64,000 bases of DNA from Chrysoporthe austroafricana (Eukaryota > Ascomycota > Sordariomycetes > Diaporthales > Cryphonectriaceae). Made by a program: the position numbers and the translations under genes. The stretch spans positions 3,472,001 through 3,536,000 of the forward strand of contig JYIP02000003.1 of assembly GCA_001051155.2 (NCBI GenBank). The letters are read 5' to 3'. The first letter of the stretch is position 1; each line of letters begins with the position of its first letter. The notes under the pieces are model-generated. The model was not told the DNA's origin and ran no database searches. It was given only the letters and a program-made list of their open reading frames with translations. Positions 1-10,898 of the stretch are shown one piece after another.

Positions 1-1
1 A

Positions 2-1179
2 GGATGGGCGAAGAGCGCTCATCTCCCCTATCTTCTCTCGGCGCGAGGCCAAGATCGTTTCCAAATCGTCGGCCTCTTAAACTCGAGCGTAGAGAGCGCC
101 CGAGTTGCCGCCGAAGCCTTCAAGCTCCCGAATCCGCAGAAAGTGCGCGCCTACACCTCCGCCTCGGACCTCGCCTCGGACCCAAATGTTGATCTGGTGG
201 TCAGCTCTATTAGCTGCTTCTTGCACTATGACGCCATCCGGCCAAGCGTTGAAGCTGGGAAGAACGTTATTGTTGAATGGCCTCTGGCCGAGAACGCGGA
301 TAGAGCTAGGGAGTTGACTGCCTTGGCCAAGAAGGCGGGCGGGCGGACGGCGGTGGGGACTCAAGCGAGGCTGGCGCCCTACGTGCTGAAGGTCAAGGAA
401 CTCATCGAAAGCGGCACTATCGGCAAGGTATTCAATAGCGAGTTCAGGATGAATGGCAAAAAGGGATCCACGCCGTTCGAAGAAGGAACCGTCCCCGCGG
501 TAGCGAAGCACTTCACGGATACAAAATACGGTGGAAATCCTTTCACTATCTGGTTTGGGCACCGTAAGTTCATCCTCAATGTCTTCTAATCTCCCATGAT
601 CTCTTCACGAAGTACCTGTACTGAACTCTACCGTCAGAGTGGGATGCTGTCCAGTTTGTCATTGGCACCGTAACGGACATTCGCTCTCTAGTTCAAGTCC
701 AGCGACCGACGATCAAAATTGTGGACGAATCTGGAGCCACGGTTGAAGAAGTCCAAAGCAACGTGCCTGACATGCTTGCTCTGACTGCTTCGCTCCCACG
801 CTCCCCAGCTGTCAGAGATGACGCGACCCTCGTGGCAACTTGGCGAAGCGGCCCAACATTTCCCGAGTCGGACGAGCCAGCCCTATCGTGGGTAATCAGC
901 GGTGAGAAGGGTAGCGTGAGGCTCCTCGCTCCGGTATGGCCGCACACCAGCGTGGGCGGCGAGTTCTTGATCCAATGGCACGACGCGGCAACCAACATTG
1001 TCAAGCCCGTCGAGTGGCAGTGGAAGGACTGGCAGGAAAGTCTCCCGTTGCCAGCAAGGAATATTGGAGCTTTGTATGAGGCCTTTGCAGACGGCGATGT
1101 GAGCAAGTATGCAACTTTCGAGGATGCTCTCCAGCGTCATGACGAGCTTGAGTCGATGCTCGCGAGTTCTCGCAAATGA
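2..1179 (+). CDS. Gal80-like Gfo/Idh/MocA oxidoreductase, 5' end outside the window
   Basis: Two exons, 2-563 and 638-1179, give 367 residues that are open at the 5' edge. The intron at 564-637 (GTAAGT...CAG, phase 1) joins a WFGH stretch to WDAVQFVIG. The first visible residues, GWAKSAHLPYLLS, are typical of the segment just after the Rossmann GxGxxG loop in fungal Gal80-like proteins, so probably only the start and the first strand are missing. The EWPLA stretch near residue 95 matches the EKP-type motif of Gfo/Idh/MocA proteins. The second half corresponds to the Gal80p-like C-terminal domain. Members bind NAD(P); some are transcriptional regulators such as Gal80, others are oxidoreductases acting on sugars or related substrates. 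The sequence does not decide between these roles. No membrane segment is seen, so it is presumably soluble. The family call is firm; the substrate is unknown. Confidence 0.85.
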
Positions 1180-1339
1180 TGCGCGGTAGGTTTCATGCTA
1201 ACAGCATGTCTGGCTATCAAAGCAACAAATGGAATTTTCACTGTTAAACAGGACATAGCAACAGACATAATGCTAGAGTAGTCAAAGTGGGCAATTTGCA
1301 CACTGTGTCCTCCCTTCAAGCCTTTTAGCAGGAATTTGG

Positions 1340-1640
1340 TCAACGACATTCTACAATTCCTATGAGATAGTGACTCTGATTCTCGCAGTTGCAGCCTAAC
1401 TGGCCGTAGCTGACACCGTTGTAGGTGAAGCCGAGGAACAGGCTGATAGTTGCAGCCGCAGTGGCATTAGTCACGTAGCAGTCGAATTACAGGTAAGGGA
1501 GGTGAAGGGGGACTCAGAAGAGTTTCCAGTGCTCGCATATTCGTGCTCTCCAAACGGGTTGACGCAATCGTAGGCGTTATTATAAATGTCGCCCGAGACT
1601 TCATCCGAGTTGCCGTAATTAGTATCTTTCCCTCCTTGAA
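1340..1640 (-). pseudogene. possible remnant of a small secreted-type protein gene
   Basis: Read on the minus strand, about 1630-1450 encodes a protein-like stretch (DTNYGNSDEVSGDIYNNAYD, then further Cys, Gly and Asn/Ser residues) that ends in an in-frame TGA. A second stretch at about 1470-1345, in another frame, contains CYVTNATAAATISLFLGF and later a CNC pair. The low-complexity, Cys/Asn/Ser-rich composition looks like an extracellular domain. No start codon, and no clean GT-AG intron joining the two frames, was found. I read it as a decayed or partly captured gene. I do not recognise the family. A short spliced gene cannot be excluded. Confidence 0.25.
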
Positions 1641-1768
1641 AAGAGTATATCCTTTCTAAATATATGAGTAATTGCTACCAATCATTCATCTATCTATCAT
1701 AAGTCTATATACGGATAGCTGCGGAAGAATACATTTGTGAGAAACTCAGCCTCAGACCTCACAAATCG

Positions 1769-3618
1769 TTATACCTTCTCTGGCGTGTGAACACGCCTGG
1801 TGACTCGCACGGGCAAAGACTTCTTCGGATGCCCGGTCGCAAAGTCTCCAGGAACGCTGCTCGGATAGCACTTGTCTCCCATCCACTCGGGGTCACCATC
1901 AGCGTAGACGCTCTGGATGTCAAACTCCCGGATCGTCATCGCCAGGATTGCCCTCAGCTCCAGCTGCGCGAGCTCCTGGCCGATGCAGTTGCGCGGCCCA
2001 AGCTCGAAAGGACGGAACGCATTCTTGCGTACATGCAGAGGCTCGCCCTCGCGGGCCAACCAGCGCTCGGGCAGGAACTCATGCGGCCGGGGCCAGAAGC
2101 TCTCGTCTCGGTGCGCCGCCATGTGGCAGGCGAGAAGCATAAGGTCCTTGGTCGGGTACCGCTGTCCGGTTTCTGGGTTAGTAAGGAAGAAGTCTTCAGA
2201 TCCCATGCGGACCGTTGCAACAGGTGGATAGAGACGCAGGCTCTCCTTGATAACGGCAGCCGTGTAGAGTAGTTGATTCAGCAGCTGTGGGTTGGCGGAA
2301 AGAGCGTCTCTCGCCCTGCTTGGGTCTCGACCAAGGACCCGGTCGTGCTCAGCTCGGATGGTTCTGAGAGCTGATGGGTGCTTATTGAGTAGATGGTATG
2401 CGAAGGACAGAGCTGATGATGTCGTGTCGTGGCCGGCCAGGATGAAGATTTTGAACTGAGCGATTGCGATCTCCACGAAGTTTGAGTCGACCCGGGTCAT
2501 ACCCTTGGCCGGCTGTGTCTCGTTGGCATATGCCTTGACAGCGAGTGACATTATCGTCTTGGGTTCCTCTTTGGATGGGCCGTTGCTTTGGCTGTGCTTG
2601 ACTACTGCTTGCTGAATGAGTGGTGTGAGGAAGTCTTCCATGACGCGATTGTTTCCCCGTATCCGGAAGGGCCTGCGTGGATCCATCATTTTCAAGAGGC
2701 TTGGTGGACTGCTGTCGACGATGAGTTGCAGGATCTGATCTTTGATGGCCATGAAGAGCACATTCTCCTTTACTTGGCAATTCAGTCGTACGCCGCTTCA
2801 TGCGAACGAGCAGTTAGCAACGCTTCCAAGAGTAATCCAGGCTCTACATACAGCCTCGTTCAATATAAATCGTTGCGCATGAACTGGATACTTACAGAGT
2901 TGCTCGGCCTATGACATCGGTGGCTAGAGCGCTGGCCTGGTCGTCCAGAGGTACAACCTCATCAGTGCCTGCTACCTTCAGCAACCAGTCTCTGAACACA
3001 TCGATCTCCTCGAGAAACGATGGGATGAGTGCCATCAGATTCTTGACAGAGAAACCAGGGTTGAAGATCGACCTCCACATCTTCCACTCCTGCCCTTCTA
3101 AGTTCAGCAAATCTTTGCATCCCGTGAAAGGCATGAACTCCGTCACCATGGTTGGGTGCTTTGGCATAGAAACGTCCTGAGTGAATTGGGTTATAATGTC
3201 CGGATTCAGGACGGCAATCATGGGATAGGCGAAGGGCCAGGAATCCAAATAGAACAGCCCTTGCGAAGCAATTTCTGGAAAGTCCTCGGCGAGGAGCGCT
3301 GGAAGGACCATCGGGAGTAGGTCCGGGGGACGCTTCATTAGTGTCTTCCCTACGATCGCCAAATGTCCGAACCAGAATGAGTGTGGCAACATCGGCTATC
3401 CTGTTATATCAGCCATCTGTGCTGCTCATTAGGCATAGACAGACCGCGCCTTCACTTACGATGCCATACTTCTGGGCTGCGTCCCTGAACAGCGTCCTGA
3501 CTCTGTACAGCCGGTAGAAGAATCGAGCCAGAGCCAAAGCAAGGAGACCGAAACCAACCCGCGCGACAAGTCCACCGATTGAATACGAGTAGTCGCCTGA
3601 TGAGGGTGTGAAAGTCAT
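1769..3618 (-). CDS. cytochrome P450 monooxygenase
   Basis: Three exons on the minus strand, 3618-3460, 3395-2896 and 2795-1769, give 561 residues. Both introns have good consensus (GTAAGT donors; TAG and AAG acceptors). An N-terminal hydrophobic segment (about residues 15-36, GGLVARVGFGLLALALARF) is an ER membrane anchor. The I-helix oxygen-binding motif AGHDTTS lies near residue 340, the K-helix ESLR near 404, the PERF-region equivalent as FLPERW, and the heme loop FELGPRNCIG with its Cys ligand near residue 490. All core P450 elements are present and the length is usual. The C-terminal GHPKKSLPV and the heme loop resemble the CYP59/StcS group of fungal secondary-metabolism P450s, but this subfamily placement is from memory of the family. 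The substrate is unknown. The nearest metabolic neighbour is the naphthol-reductase-like SDR at 5.2-6.6 kb. Confidence 0.92.
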
Positions 3619-4363
3619 GGCGACAGAGGCCCCTTCAGGCGATTTGAGTCGGGTGTTCTCAGAGGTTCAGGAGAGCCGCTGGACTCCGGGTCTCATGTGT
3701 TGGCAATGACGTGAGTTGGCCAAAAGGTAGTGCTGCAGCTGAACGTTCGAGGACGGACCTCTACATTTCTCTGCCTTTATCACCAGCTCAGGATTCTCGC
3801 AATTTACCAGCTCATCCACCGGGGGCATAGGCGGTGTGGTGGGCTCATCTTAAGCGCTTGACGCCTCGCGCGGGGGCGAAGGAGCTGAAAGAGTCCGACT
3901 TGTAATTAGCGACTGCCTCCTCCCCTGACCCTGACCCTGATCCTGCCGGCTCCAACGACTTCCAGCGTCGCGCGCGCTGCTCAATAAATAAGTGGTGTGG
4001 TGCGCATATACAATAGTAGACGGACTAGACAAGACCGAAAGCGTCGCCTTACTATGGTAAGCCGCATAAATTAATCAAGCACTGCCGATACACGAACCTA
4101 GCGTACTGTACTACCTGGGCGTTCTTCTCGGTCCATGTGATATAGAAGGTGGAAAAGCCGCAAGAAGCACGATAGGATGGAGACTGCATGCTGTTCAACT
4201 CCCGCCTGGCGCAGAACCTATCATTCGACTAAGCGACCTCACATGCATCTACATGTACGCTACTGTTGAGAGAAGGATTAAGGAATGCTCTACACTGGCT
4301 TCCATGTGTAATTTCTACCCCACCTGCTTCGACCTGCGGCGGCCGACAGATCAATGAGGAGTG
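3619..4363. other. spacer between the P450 and the frameshifted DUF1643 gene
   Basis: This 745-bp region between two divergent genes should hold both promoters. A short CCTGAC/CCTGAT repeat lies near 3923-3943. No TATA box clearly tied to either start and no further gene was seen. Confidence 0.5.
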
Positions 4364-4929
4364 ATGACGTCTCCCGGTCCCGCACAGGGCCCTAGAAACC
4401 CCAGAGACACTATTGAGAAAGTCGATATGGCAGCCGACATCGTCAGGAACGCCTACATCTCACACTGTCAGCGGTACCGGTGGTGGCTCACGCGGACCTG
4501 GGACCCAGCGCTCCCCGTGCTCGCCTTCGTCATGCTGAAGACCCGACCATCAGGCGGTGCGTGGGCTTCGCGCGCCGGGACGGGTTCGGCGGCATCTGCA
4601 TCTTCAACCTGTGTGCCCTGCGGGCGACGTCTCCCGATGACCTCAAGGCCGCGGGCGCCGGCGACCTCACCGAGTTCCTCCTAGCTAGCCAGTGGCTCGA
4701 GTACGCTGCTGCCCAGTTCACCAAGATCGTGTGCGCCTGGGGCAATGTGCCGAGGGCGCTGCAGCATCAGGGAGCCCAGAGGGCATCGAATTTGTTGAAG
4801 GGGACCGCCGAGCTCGTGTGCCTCGGCCGCACTGAGAGTGGACAGCCTCGTCGCCCTTTGTATGTGAAGAGAGACCAGCCTCTACTGCAATACCAACTGC
4901 CCGAGAAGCAGACCGAAGCATGGCTATAA
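4364..4929 (+). pseudogene. DUF1643-family gene broken by an internal deletion/frameshift
   Basis: The first part, in the frame of the ATG at 4364, reads CQRYRWWLTRTWDPALP followed by VLAFVML, the start of a DUF1643 domain. The family then continues as NPSTAD plus a few residues before DPTIRRC. Here, after VML, the reading moves to the +1-type frame, where EDPTIRRCVGFARRDGFGG, the NLCALRA segment, VCAWGN and RRPLYV continue the domain to a stop at 4929. About nine family residues are missing at the junction (around 4530-4538), and the frame is broken. No GT-AG intron can explain this, because the flanking bases offer no donor and acceptor at usable spacing. DUF1643 proteins are mostly bacterial and phage-encoded and have no established function, so this may be an old acquisition. 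It is either a recent pseudogene or, less likely, an assembly error. Confidence 0.7.
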
Positions 4930-5232
4930 TTTCGCACCACCATCAATGGCCATTGTCTATTGGATGCTACGATGCTCATTAATACAAGGGATCTCCGGTC
5001 TCGAGAACAAGTAAAAGTGGCCGGAAAATGAACTTTATTGCGCTCTGACCCAAAGGAATATATCGTGATACTTAAACAGGCTCTTCTTATAACGCAACCG
5101 CCCCCAGTATGACACACCTAGCAGGAGCACGAGATTGCACGACCTCTACAAACGCCTACGTAATACGCATATCGAGCCGGCTCACAATAATCCCTTCCCG
5201 GCGTTTGGTGATGGAGACCTGTCCGTAGGTTG
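4930..5232. other. convergent 3' spacer
   Basis: About 300 bp between the stops of the DUF1643 locus (+) and the reductase (-). No coding signal; presumably the two 3' untranslated regions. Confidence 0.4.
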
Positions 5233-6557
5233 TTACATGCAAGCGGCACCGTCAATGCCCAACACCTTGCCGTTGATCCACTCGCCGTCTTGCGACGCTA
5301 GGAAGCAGACGACACGAGCAATATCGATCGGAAGACCGACGCGGTGCAGAGGCGACCAACCAGCAGCATACTAGACGAAAGATTAGCACCCTTCGCATTT
5401 ATGTATCCTCCAGAGGAAGAAGAAAGAGGGGGAAGACACCCACCTCGTCGACACCATCGTCATCCAGCCTTTCGCCATTGGGGATATACTCCCTGCATAC
5501 GGCATGGTACATATCCGTCTTGATGCCGCCCGGCGCGATCGCGTTGACGGTGATCTTCTTGTCGCCAAAGTCGATGGCCATGCACCGCACGAAGGTCTCG
5601 ATCGCCCCCTTGCTGCCCGAGTACACCGCGTGCCGCGGCACCGCCTTGGCCTGGCCGGTGATGCTGCCCATCAGGATCAGGCGGCCGCCCTCCTCGAGGG
5701 TGCGGTAGGCCTCGCGCGCGACGAAGAACTGGCCGCGCGTGTTGACGCCGAACACGCGGTCGAACTCCTCGGGCGTGACGTCCCCGACGTGGCCGAACGA
5801 GACGACGCCCGAGTTGGAGCAGACGACGTGCAGCTGGCCCCAGGCCGCCCGCGCCGCCGCGAACAGCGCTACGATCTGGTCGACCTCGGCCACGTTGGCC
5901 CGGATCGCGACGGCGTCCGACCCGGCCCGCTTGATCGCCGCGACGACCTCCTCCGCGGACTCGCTGCTGTTGGCGTAGTTCACGATGACCTTGGCACCCC
6001 GGCGGCCGAGCTCGAGCGCCATCTCGCGGCCGATGCCGCGGCCTATGAGCGCCTTGGTCAGCATACGAGGCCTCGTCTTCGTTCGACGGGGCTGATGGTG
6101 TGAAGTGACTGCACCCCTATAGCCCGGCCAGGGCTCCCGTCCGGGTCAGCGGCCGACCGGACATCCCCACCCGGAGTCCGTCTCGGCGCGCACCGGCACT
6201 ACATGATTCATCGGCAGAACAAGCAGGGAATGACATTGAGAAACTGCCATGATTTTCAGGGACAGACTGAGAGAGCTTGGACTTACCAGCACCGGTCACA
6301 AGCGCAACCTTGCCCTTAAGCGACGCTGACGCCAGGCCTAGAGGGCCCGGGATGGCGTTGTACTTGCCCTTCTTCGCCGGGGTGGGGCCATCTTCCGTAA
6401 CGTCCGCTATGGAGCGCTTGCCATTGGTTCCATTGGTCCCGTTGGTGTCGTTGACGGTGAACTCGTCGGCTTGGCCCTCGGTCGTCGAGCTGAGGACCTT
6501 GGTCTTGGTGGTGGGGAGCGGGAGCTCGAAGTGCTCTTCTGTCAGGCCCGGGACCAT
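5233..6557 (-). CDS. tetrahydroxynaphthalene/trihydroxynaphthalene reductase-like SDR
   Basis: Three exons on the minus strand, 6557-6287, 6042-5444 and 5370-5233, give 335 residues. The family is the NADPH-dependent naphthol reductases of DHN-melanin synthesis and their relatives such as versicolorin reductase. The cofactor loop TGAGRGIG is formed across the first intron (near residue 88). The catalytic Ser lies in GSITGQAK (about 217), with Tyr and Lys in YSGSK (about 231 and 235). The protein ends [15 protein letters not shown], a typical C-terminus for this group. The second intron uses a GTGGGT donor. The oddity is an extra N-terminal stretch of about 65 residues before the usual [21 protein letters not shown] start. 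It carries a short NGT repeat and a KRSI...KKGK basic patch. The ATG at 6557 has good context (AAGATGG), and no nearer in-frame ATG precedes the domain. Whether it acts in melanin or another polyketide route is undecided, since no synthase is in the window. Confidence 0.9.
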
Positions 6558-7669
6558 CTTGAACAGTCAGTTAGTAAGGCTGCTGAATGGAAAAGGTAGA
6601 ACTGAACAGGGCCGGATAATCAGCAGTGCTTCTGTATAAAACGACAGGTGTGGTAGAGATACAACGCAAGCATGAACACATCTCCCGCTGAGGATTGCGT
6701 AGCGATGTTATATATCCACCTCTCCTCATCGCCATGGCCTCTCGTGGGCTGGGGCGCCGGGTCTCGGTATCTCTAACAGGGCGCCTTCGGACATTGTTGG
6801 CGGACACCGGCGCGCGGAGGCTTGCGCAGGAGGGCGACGGGCCCCAGCCCTCTCGGCACAGCACCTGTCTAGTGCCTCGCCCAGCAGCACGAACACAGCC
6901 AGAAACGTTGGCGTTATGACAAGTGATGGAGCCGTGCTCGGGAAATCTCAGCCCGCCACCCACCCAAACGACACACTCCTCTCGTCCAGGGGCCGGGTGT
7001 TAGATTGTTGGAGACGTCCGGCGATGTCCTTGGTGTATCTGCTCACTTCTCGTCGCTATCCCTCCATCAGTGTCCCTGAGCCATATCAACGAGTCATCCC
7101 GCACGGCAAAATTCCGGGCCGCTTCGCCAACAGAGTAAACCTACTGTCAACTTGATCTGCTAGATACGAAGGAAACACCACGTGGACGGGTCACTCCATC
7201 TTGACAGCGAAGTTATGTGAGAGAATATGAACATCAGATTATCCCCGTGTCACATCGATATCCACTCATTCCTTCGCCCATCATTGATCCATACGATCAT
7301 TTCAAGCCAAGGAGGCGCAAGACAGGGGCTGCTATACACAAGACTGTTCCAAAAACAAAGTTGTAGAAAACTCCTTCCCACGCAATGATGTGACTGAACA
7401 ACACGCCGGCGCCAACGATGATCTGGGGGAGGTAGGTATAAAACAGAAAACAGCGGTGGGGATATGTGTTGGTGTAGACCTTTGAGAACAGAACATTTGG
7501 AAGCAGAAGAACCAGACCGGGTAAAATAGTATAAAAACGCCGTGCTGTGAGTGCAGCGCTGGAAAAAGAGACCGCCCTTATTCATCTTCACGTTCCCATC
7601 CGGTGGCTCCGAGAAGAGGTTGATGATCCCTAAGCCGGCGCAATCCCGAGTATTCGCAACTCAAGCAGC
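6558..7669. other. spacer upstream of the reductase, downstream of Bud6
   Basis: 1.1 kb without a supported gene. It should hold the reductase promoter (proximal to 6558) and the Bud6 3' region (up to 7669). A CACGTG palindrome occurs near 7190. Short open frames here have no recognisable features. Confidence 0.4.
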
Positions 7670-10600
7670 CTACGTCTCCTCAACCTCTGCTTCAGCCGGA
7701 GCCTCGTGCTCCTCTGTGCCCTCAACGGCGTCCTCCTCCACACCTTCTTCCTCCTCTTCCATCTCAGCATATTCAAAATCGTCCGCCTCGGGGTATTCTG
7801 CTTCGCCGCTAGGATCATCAGCGGCGAGGCCATTCATCCTCTCCCAGACTTGCTTTCGGATCATGTCGTCCTTTGCCTTGCGAGCTCTTTCAACTTCTTC
7901 GAAACCACCACTCTTCTTAAGCTTGCCCTCAGCCACGAAGGCAATTAGCTCTTTCTTGATTGGATTCTCGCTACGCGTCGCAAGCTCCTTCTGTCGAAGT
8001 TTTTCTGCCCTCTCAATGGCCTCCATGCGGTTTTCGTGGTTTGGCTGCAGGGCGCGCACCTCGCCCAGAACTCCCTCCTTGGCTTCGTTGGGATCCACGC
8101 CGATGTTGGTAGCAATATGGTTCAGTCCTCGGGAGAATTGGCGGCTAATGGTGGGGCTAGTGCTGCCGGCGTTGACATCCTTCATCTGCTCCTTAGTGGC
8201 CTGCTCCACAAGGGCAAATGTTTCGTTGGCCTTCTCGAGATCATCCTGCAGATCCGCCATCAGGTCTTCCATCAGCTTCACCTCATCACGACCGTTGCAC
8301 ACATCCTCGAGCTCCTTCTCCCAGATCTTGGTCCACACAGGCTTCTCGCGCTTCATGTATTCCTCCATCTTCTTGAGCTCCTTCATGGCCGCCTGTATGT
8401 CTTTGGCCACGGTCTCGAGCTGTCGGGGACGTGGGCGGACGCCGCGGTGTACCACGTCCTTACGAAGATCCTCAACCAAATCCTGCAGATCATCGACTTT
8501 GTTGACAAGGCGATCCGAGTCCGCATTGAGCTGCTTCCGACCCTTAGACACGTAAGCATAGCCGGAGCCTCCTTCGACGTCAGGAAGAGAAGCCTTGGCA
8601 GCAGCGGCTTTGACAGTATTTGCCTTGTTGCGCAGCGTGTTCATCGAGTCCTCCACCTCGGACTGGAAGTTGGTGTAGGTCTGCCGGAGGACCGCGAGAT
8701 CCCGACGAAGGCCTTGGATTTCGCTTGACTGACCGCCCTTCAACTTGCGTCCTGGACCAACGCTGGTTGACCTGGGTGAGTCGGCTGGTGGTGTGGGAGG
8801 CGCAGCTGCGAGACGTGCGATTTCCTTGGCAGCTTCCGATTGCCGTTCAGAGACCCGCTGCAGAGCCGCGCTCTGCTCGTCGACATTGAGCTTCACAGTC
8901 TCAATGAGCTGCTTTATAGAGCCTAACCCATCATCGACGTGCTTCTTGACCTCGTCGAGTGCCTCCACGTTCAAGGCCAAGACTGTTCGATCCTTAATGT
9001 CCGACAGATCCTCGAGCTCATGCCGTACACCGGAAATCGGATCCTGAATGTAGATTTCAGGAAGATCCGCACCATTGGAGTGGGTATTCCAAGAAAACTT
9101 CTCGATGAAAGCCAGCTGCAACCGACCGATCGATAGCTCACTATGGCCACCTGGTAGCACAAACTTCTTCACCTTCGATTTATACTGTAGAAAAAGCGTG
9201 AGGTCCTTGGAAGGTGTACCTGGAGGAGAGGAGTCGAGCATGAACGACGAGCCCTGCTTTTCTGGTGTTGGTGTTGCAGGCTTCTCGGAGGCGGGCGCCG
9301 GCTCCGCCTTGATTTCAGCCTTTGAGGTGACTTCCTCGTCTCCAATCGAGATGTTGGGGACAACGTCTGGAAGAGGACCGTTCAAGGTCGCACTTGGCCT
9401 ATATTGCTCTTCAGGTGTCTGGATCGTTGGGGTTTCCAGTTTCGACTCGTCCTTTTCTTCGGAGACTCGGCTGGGCACACGCACTGGCGATTCGGATACT
9501 GAGACTTTTGAGCCGCTTGAGCCGTCACTTTTCTTGTCCTTTCGTAGCGTTTCCCTTATTTGAACAGCCCGTAGAGATTCCCTTACTTCACCCCTCCCGC
9601 GATTAGGTATCGGTGTGTTTTGTGGAGGCAGCATAGGCACTCCATTTGCGCCACTGCCCAGGTGCTTCGAAATTTGGTAGGCAGAGTATCTTCGCGAGGC
9701 TCGACGTTCCAAATCTCCTCCTCTTTGCAGTGCCGCCAGAGCGCTTTGCGTAGACGACTTCGGGGGAGGCGGCGGGGGCGGGAACGAATCGAGCTCCTCT
9801 GGGCGGGAAGAAGCTGGGGCGGATTCTTCAGGTGGGTACGGGGGGACGACCGGGAGATTCTGCATCGTATCGCTCGACAGCGAAGATTTTTCGGAGCCGA
9901 CAGTTGCACGAGAATCGTCACGTTGGGATTGGAACCGGCGAGGAGAGCCGCTTCCCCTACTTGGGCCGTCATCCGGCCCAGGACGGCTAGCCGGTCGGAA
10001 GCCGTTGTCCAAACCTTCTGCTATCAAGTTGGATAATCCAGAGTTGGTTCCGTTGGTACTTGTGCTTGTCACGCGACCGAGTGAGGGATCACCGTTTTCC
10101 TTGTCTCGTGATGACTTCTGCCGTAGTTTTTGTTGTTTCCTCTTGAGACCGTGCAACAAGTTGATTATAATATCCCTTATTCTCGGGAGATACTTTTCCA
10201 GGCTCTCAACGCTCGCTTCCTGGCTCAGTGTAGCCTCGAGGATGTTTCGCAATAACTCGGGGACGTTTCCGAGGTCGGACGTATCGACGTTGATGGCCGT
10301 GAAGGCTCGGCATGCCATGTTGAACTCGTATCCCAGCCTGACGTAGACGTCTGACACCTGGGTGTCTGTGGCCTGTCCGCGGGACCATTGTGTCAAGGTC
10401 TCGAGGAGTTGTTTCGTGGCGACAAGCAGGTGCGTCACGCTCTTCTCGATCTGAGATAGGGGTACGGAGGAGGCACCTCCACCTTGTGATGTCTTCGGCA
10501 TGTTTCCAGCGTCAGCATGTGGGATGGATGTACAGAGAGAATCCAACTTGGCAAGGGAGAAGGACAGTTTCTGAAGAATAGCTTGCGAGGCAGGCCGGTG

Positions 10601-10898
10601 CTTTTTCCGTCGTGACAGCTGCATGCATGAACGCATGAAAAGGACATGCGCAAGCTGGGACGCTGGACAGGACAGGGGGGACGCAACTCACACTCGGTCG
10701 TTTAGAGTTCCCGCTGTTTCTCTCATTGCTGTGATTCGAATGGTTTGACCTCGACGAGGCTGTCGATGACCGAGGCTGCACGCTTGACGGGAGGCCGACA
10801 GCTGGCGAGATGGATCGTACGGGGACGTTTGGAGGAGGCCCAGGCTCAGCACCTGGGGATCGTCGCAAAGAGCGCTGCGAAGAGCCCGGTGCCTGCAT
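7670..10898 (-). CDS. BUD6: Bud6/AIP3 actin-interacting polarity protein
   Basis: Two exons on the minus strand, 10898-10692 and 10618-7670, give 1,051 residues. The 72-bp intron is phase 0 (GTGAGT...CAG) and joins SKRPS to LSRRKKHRP. Residues of about 80-200 form the conserved N-terminal helical region (SVTHLLVATKQLLETLTQWS). This is followed by about 300 residues of Ser/Pro-rich, poorly conserved sequence with a proline run. The AIP3 domain covers about 540-970, beginning LTLFLQYKSKVKKFVLPGG and continuing with long heptad-rich helices. A very acidic tail (EEEEEEGVEED) ends the protein. Bud6 binds actin monomers and works with formins to nucleate actin cables at hyphal tips and septa. The length and domain order fit the family, and the identification is firm. 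Confidence 0.93.

Noticed and set aside
4520..4570. An intron that would repair the DUF1643 frame
   Set aside because: The only GT and AG pairs near the break are about a dozen bases apart, far below the size of any intron in this window, and splicing could not restore the missing conserved residues.
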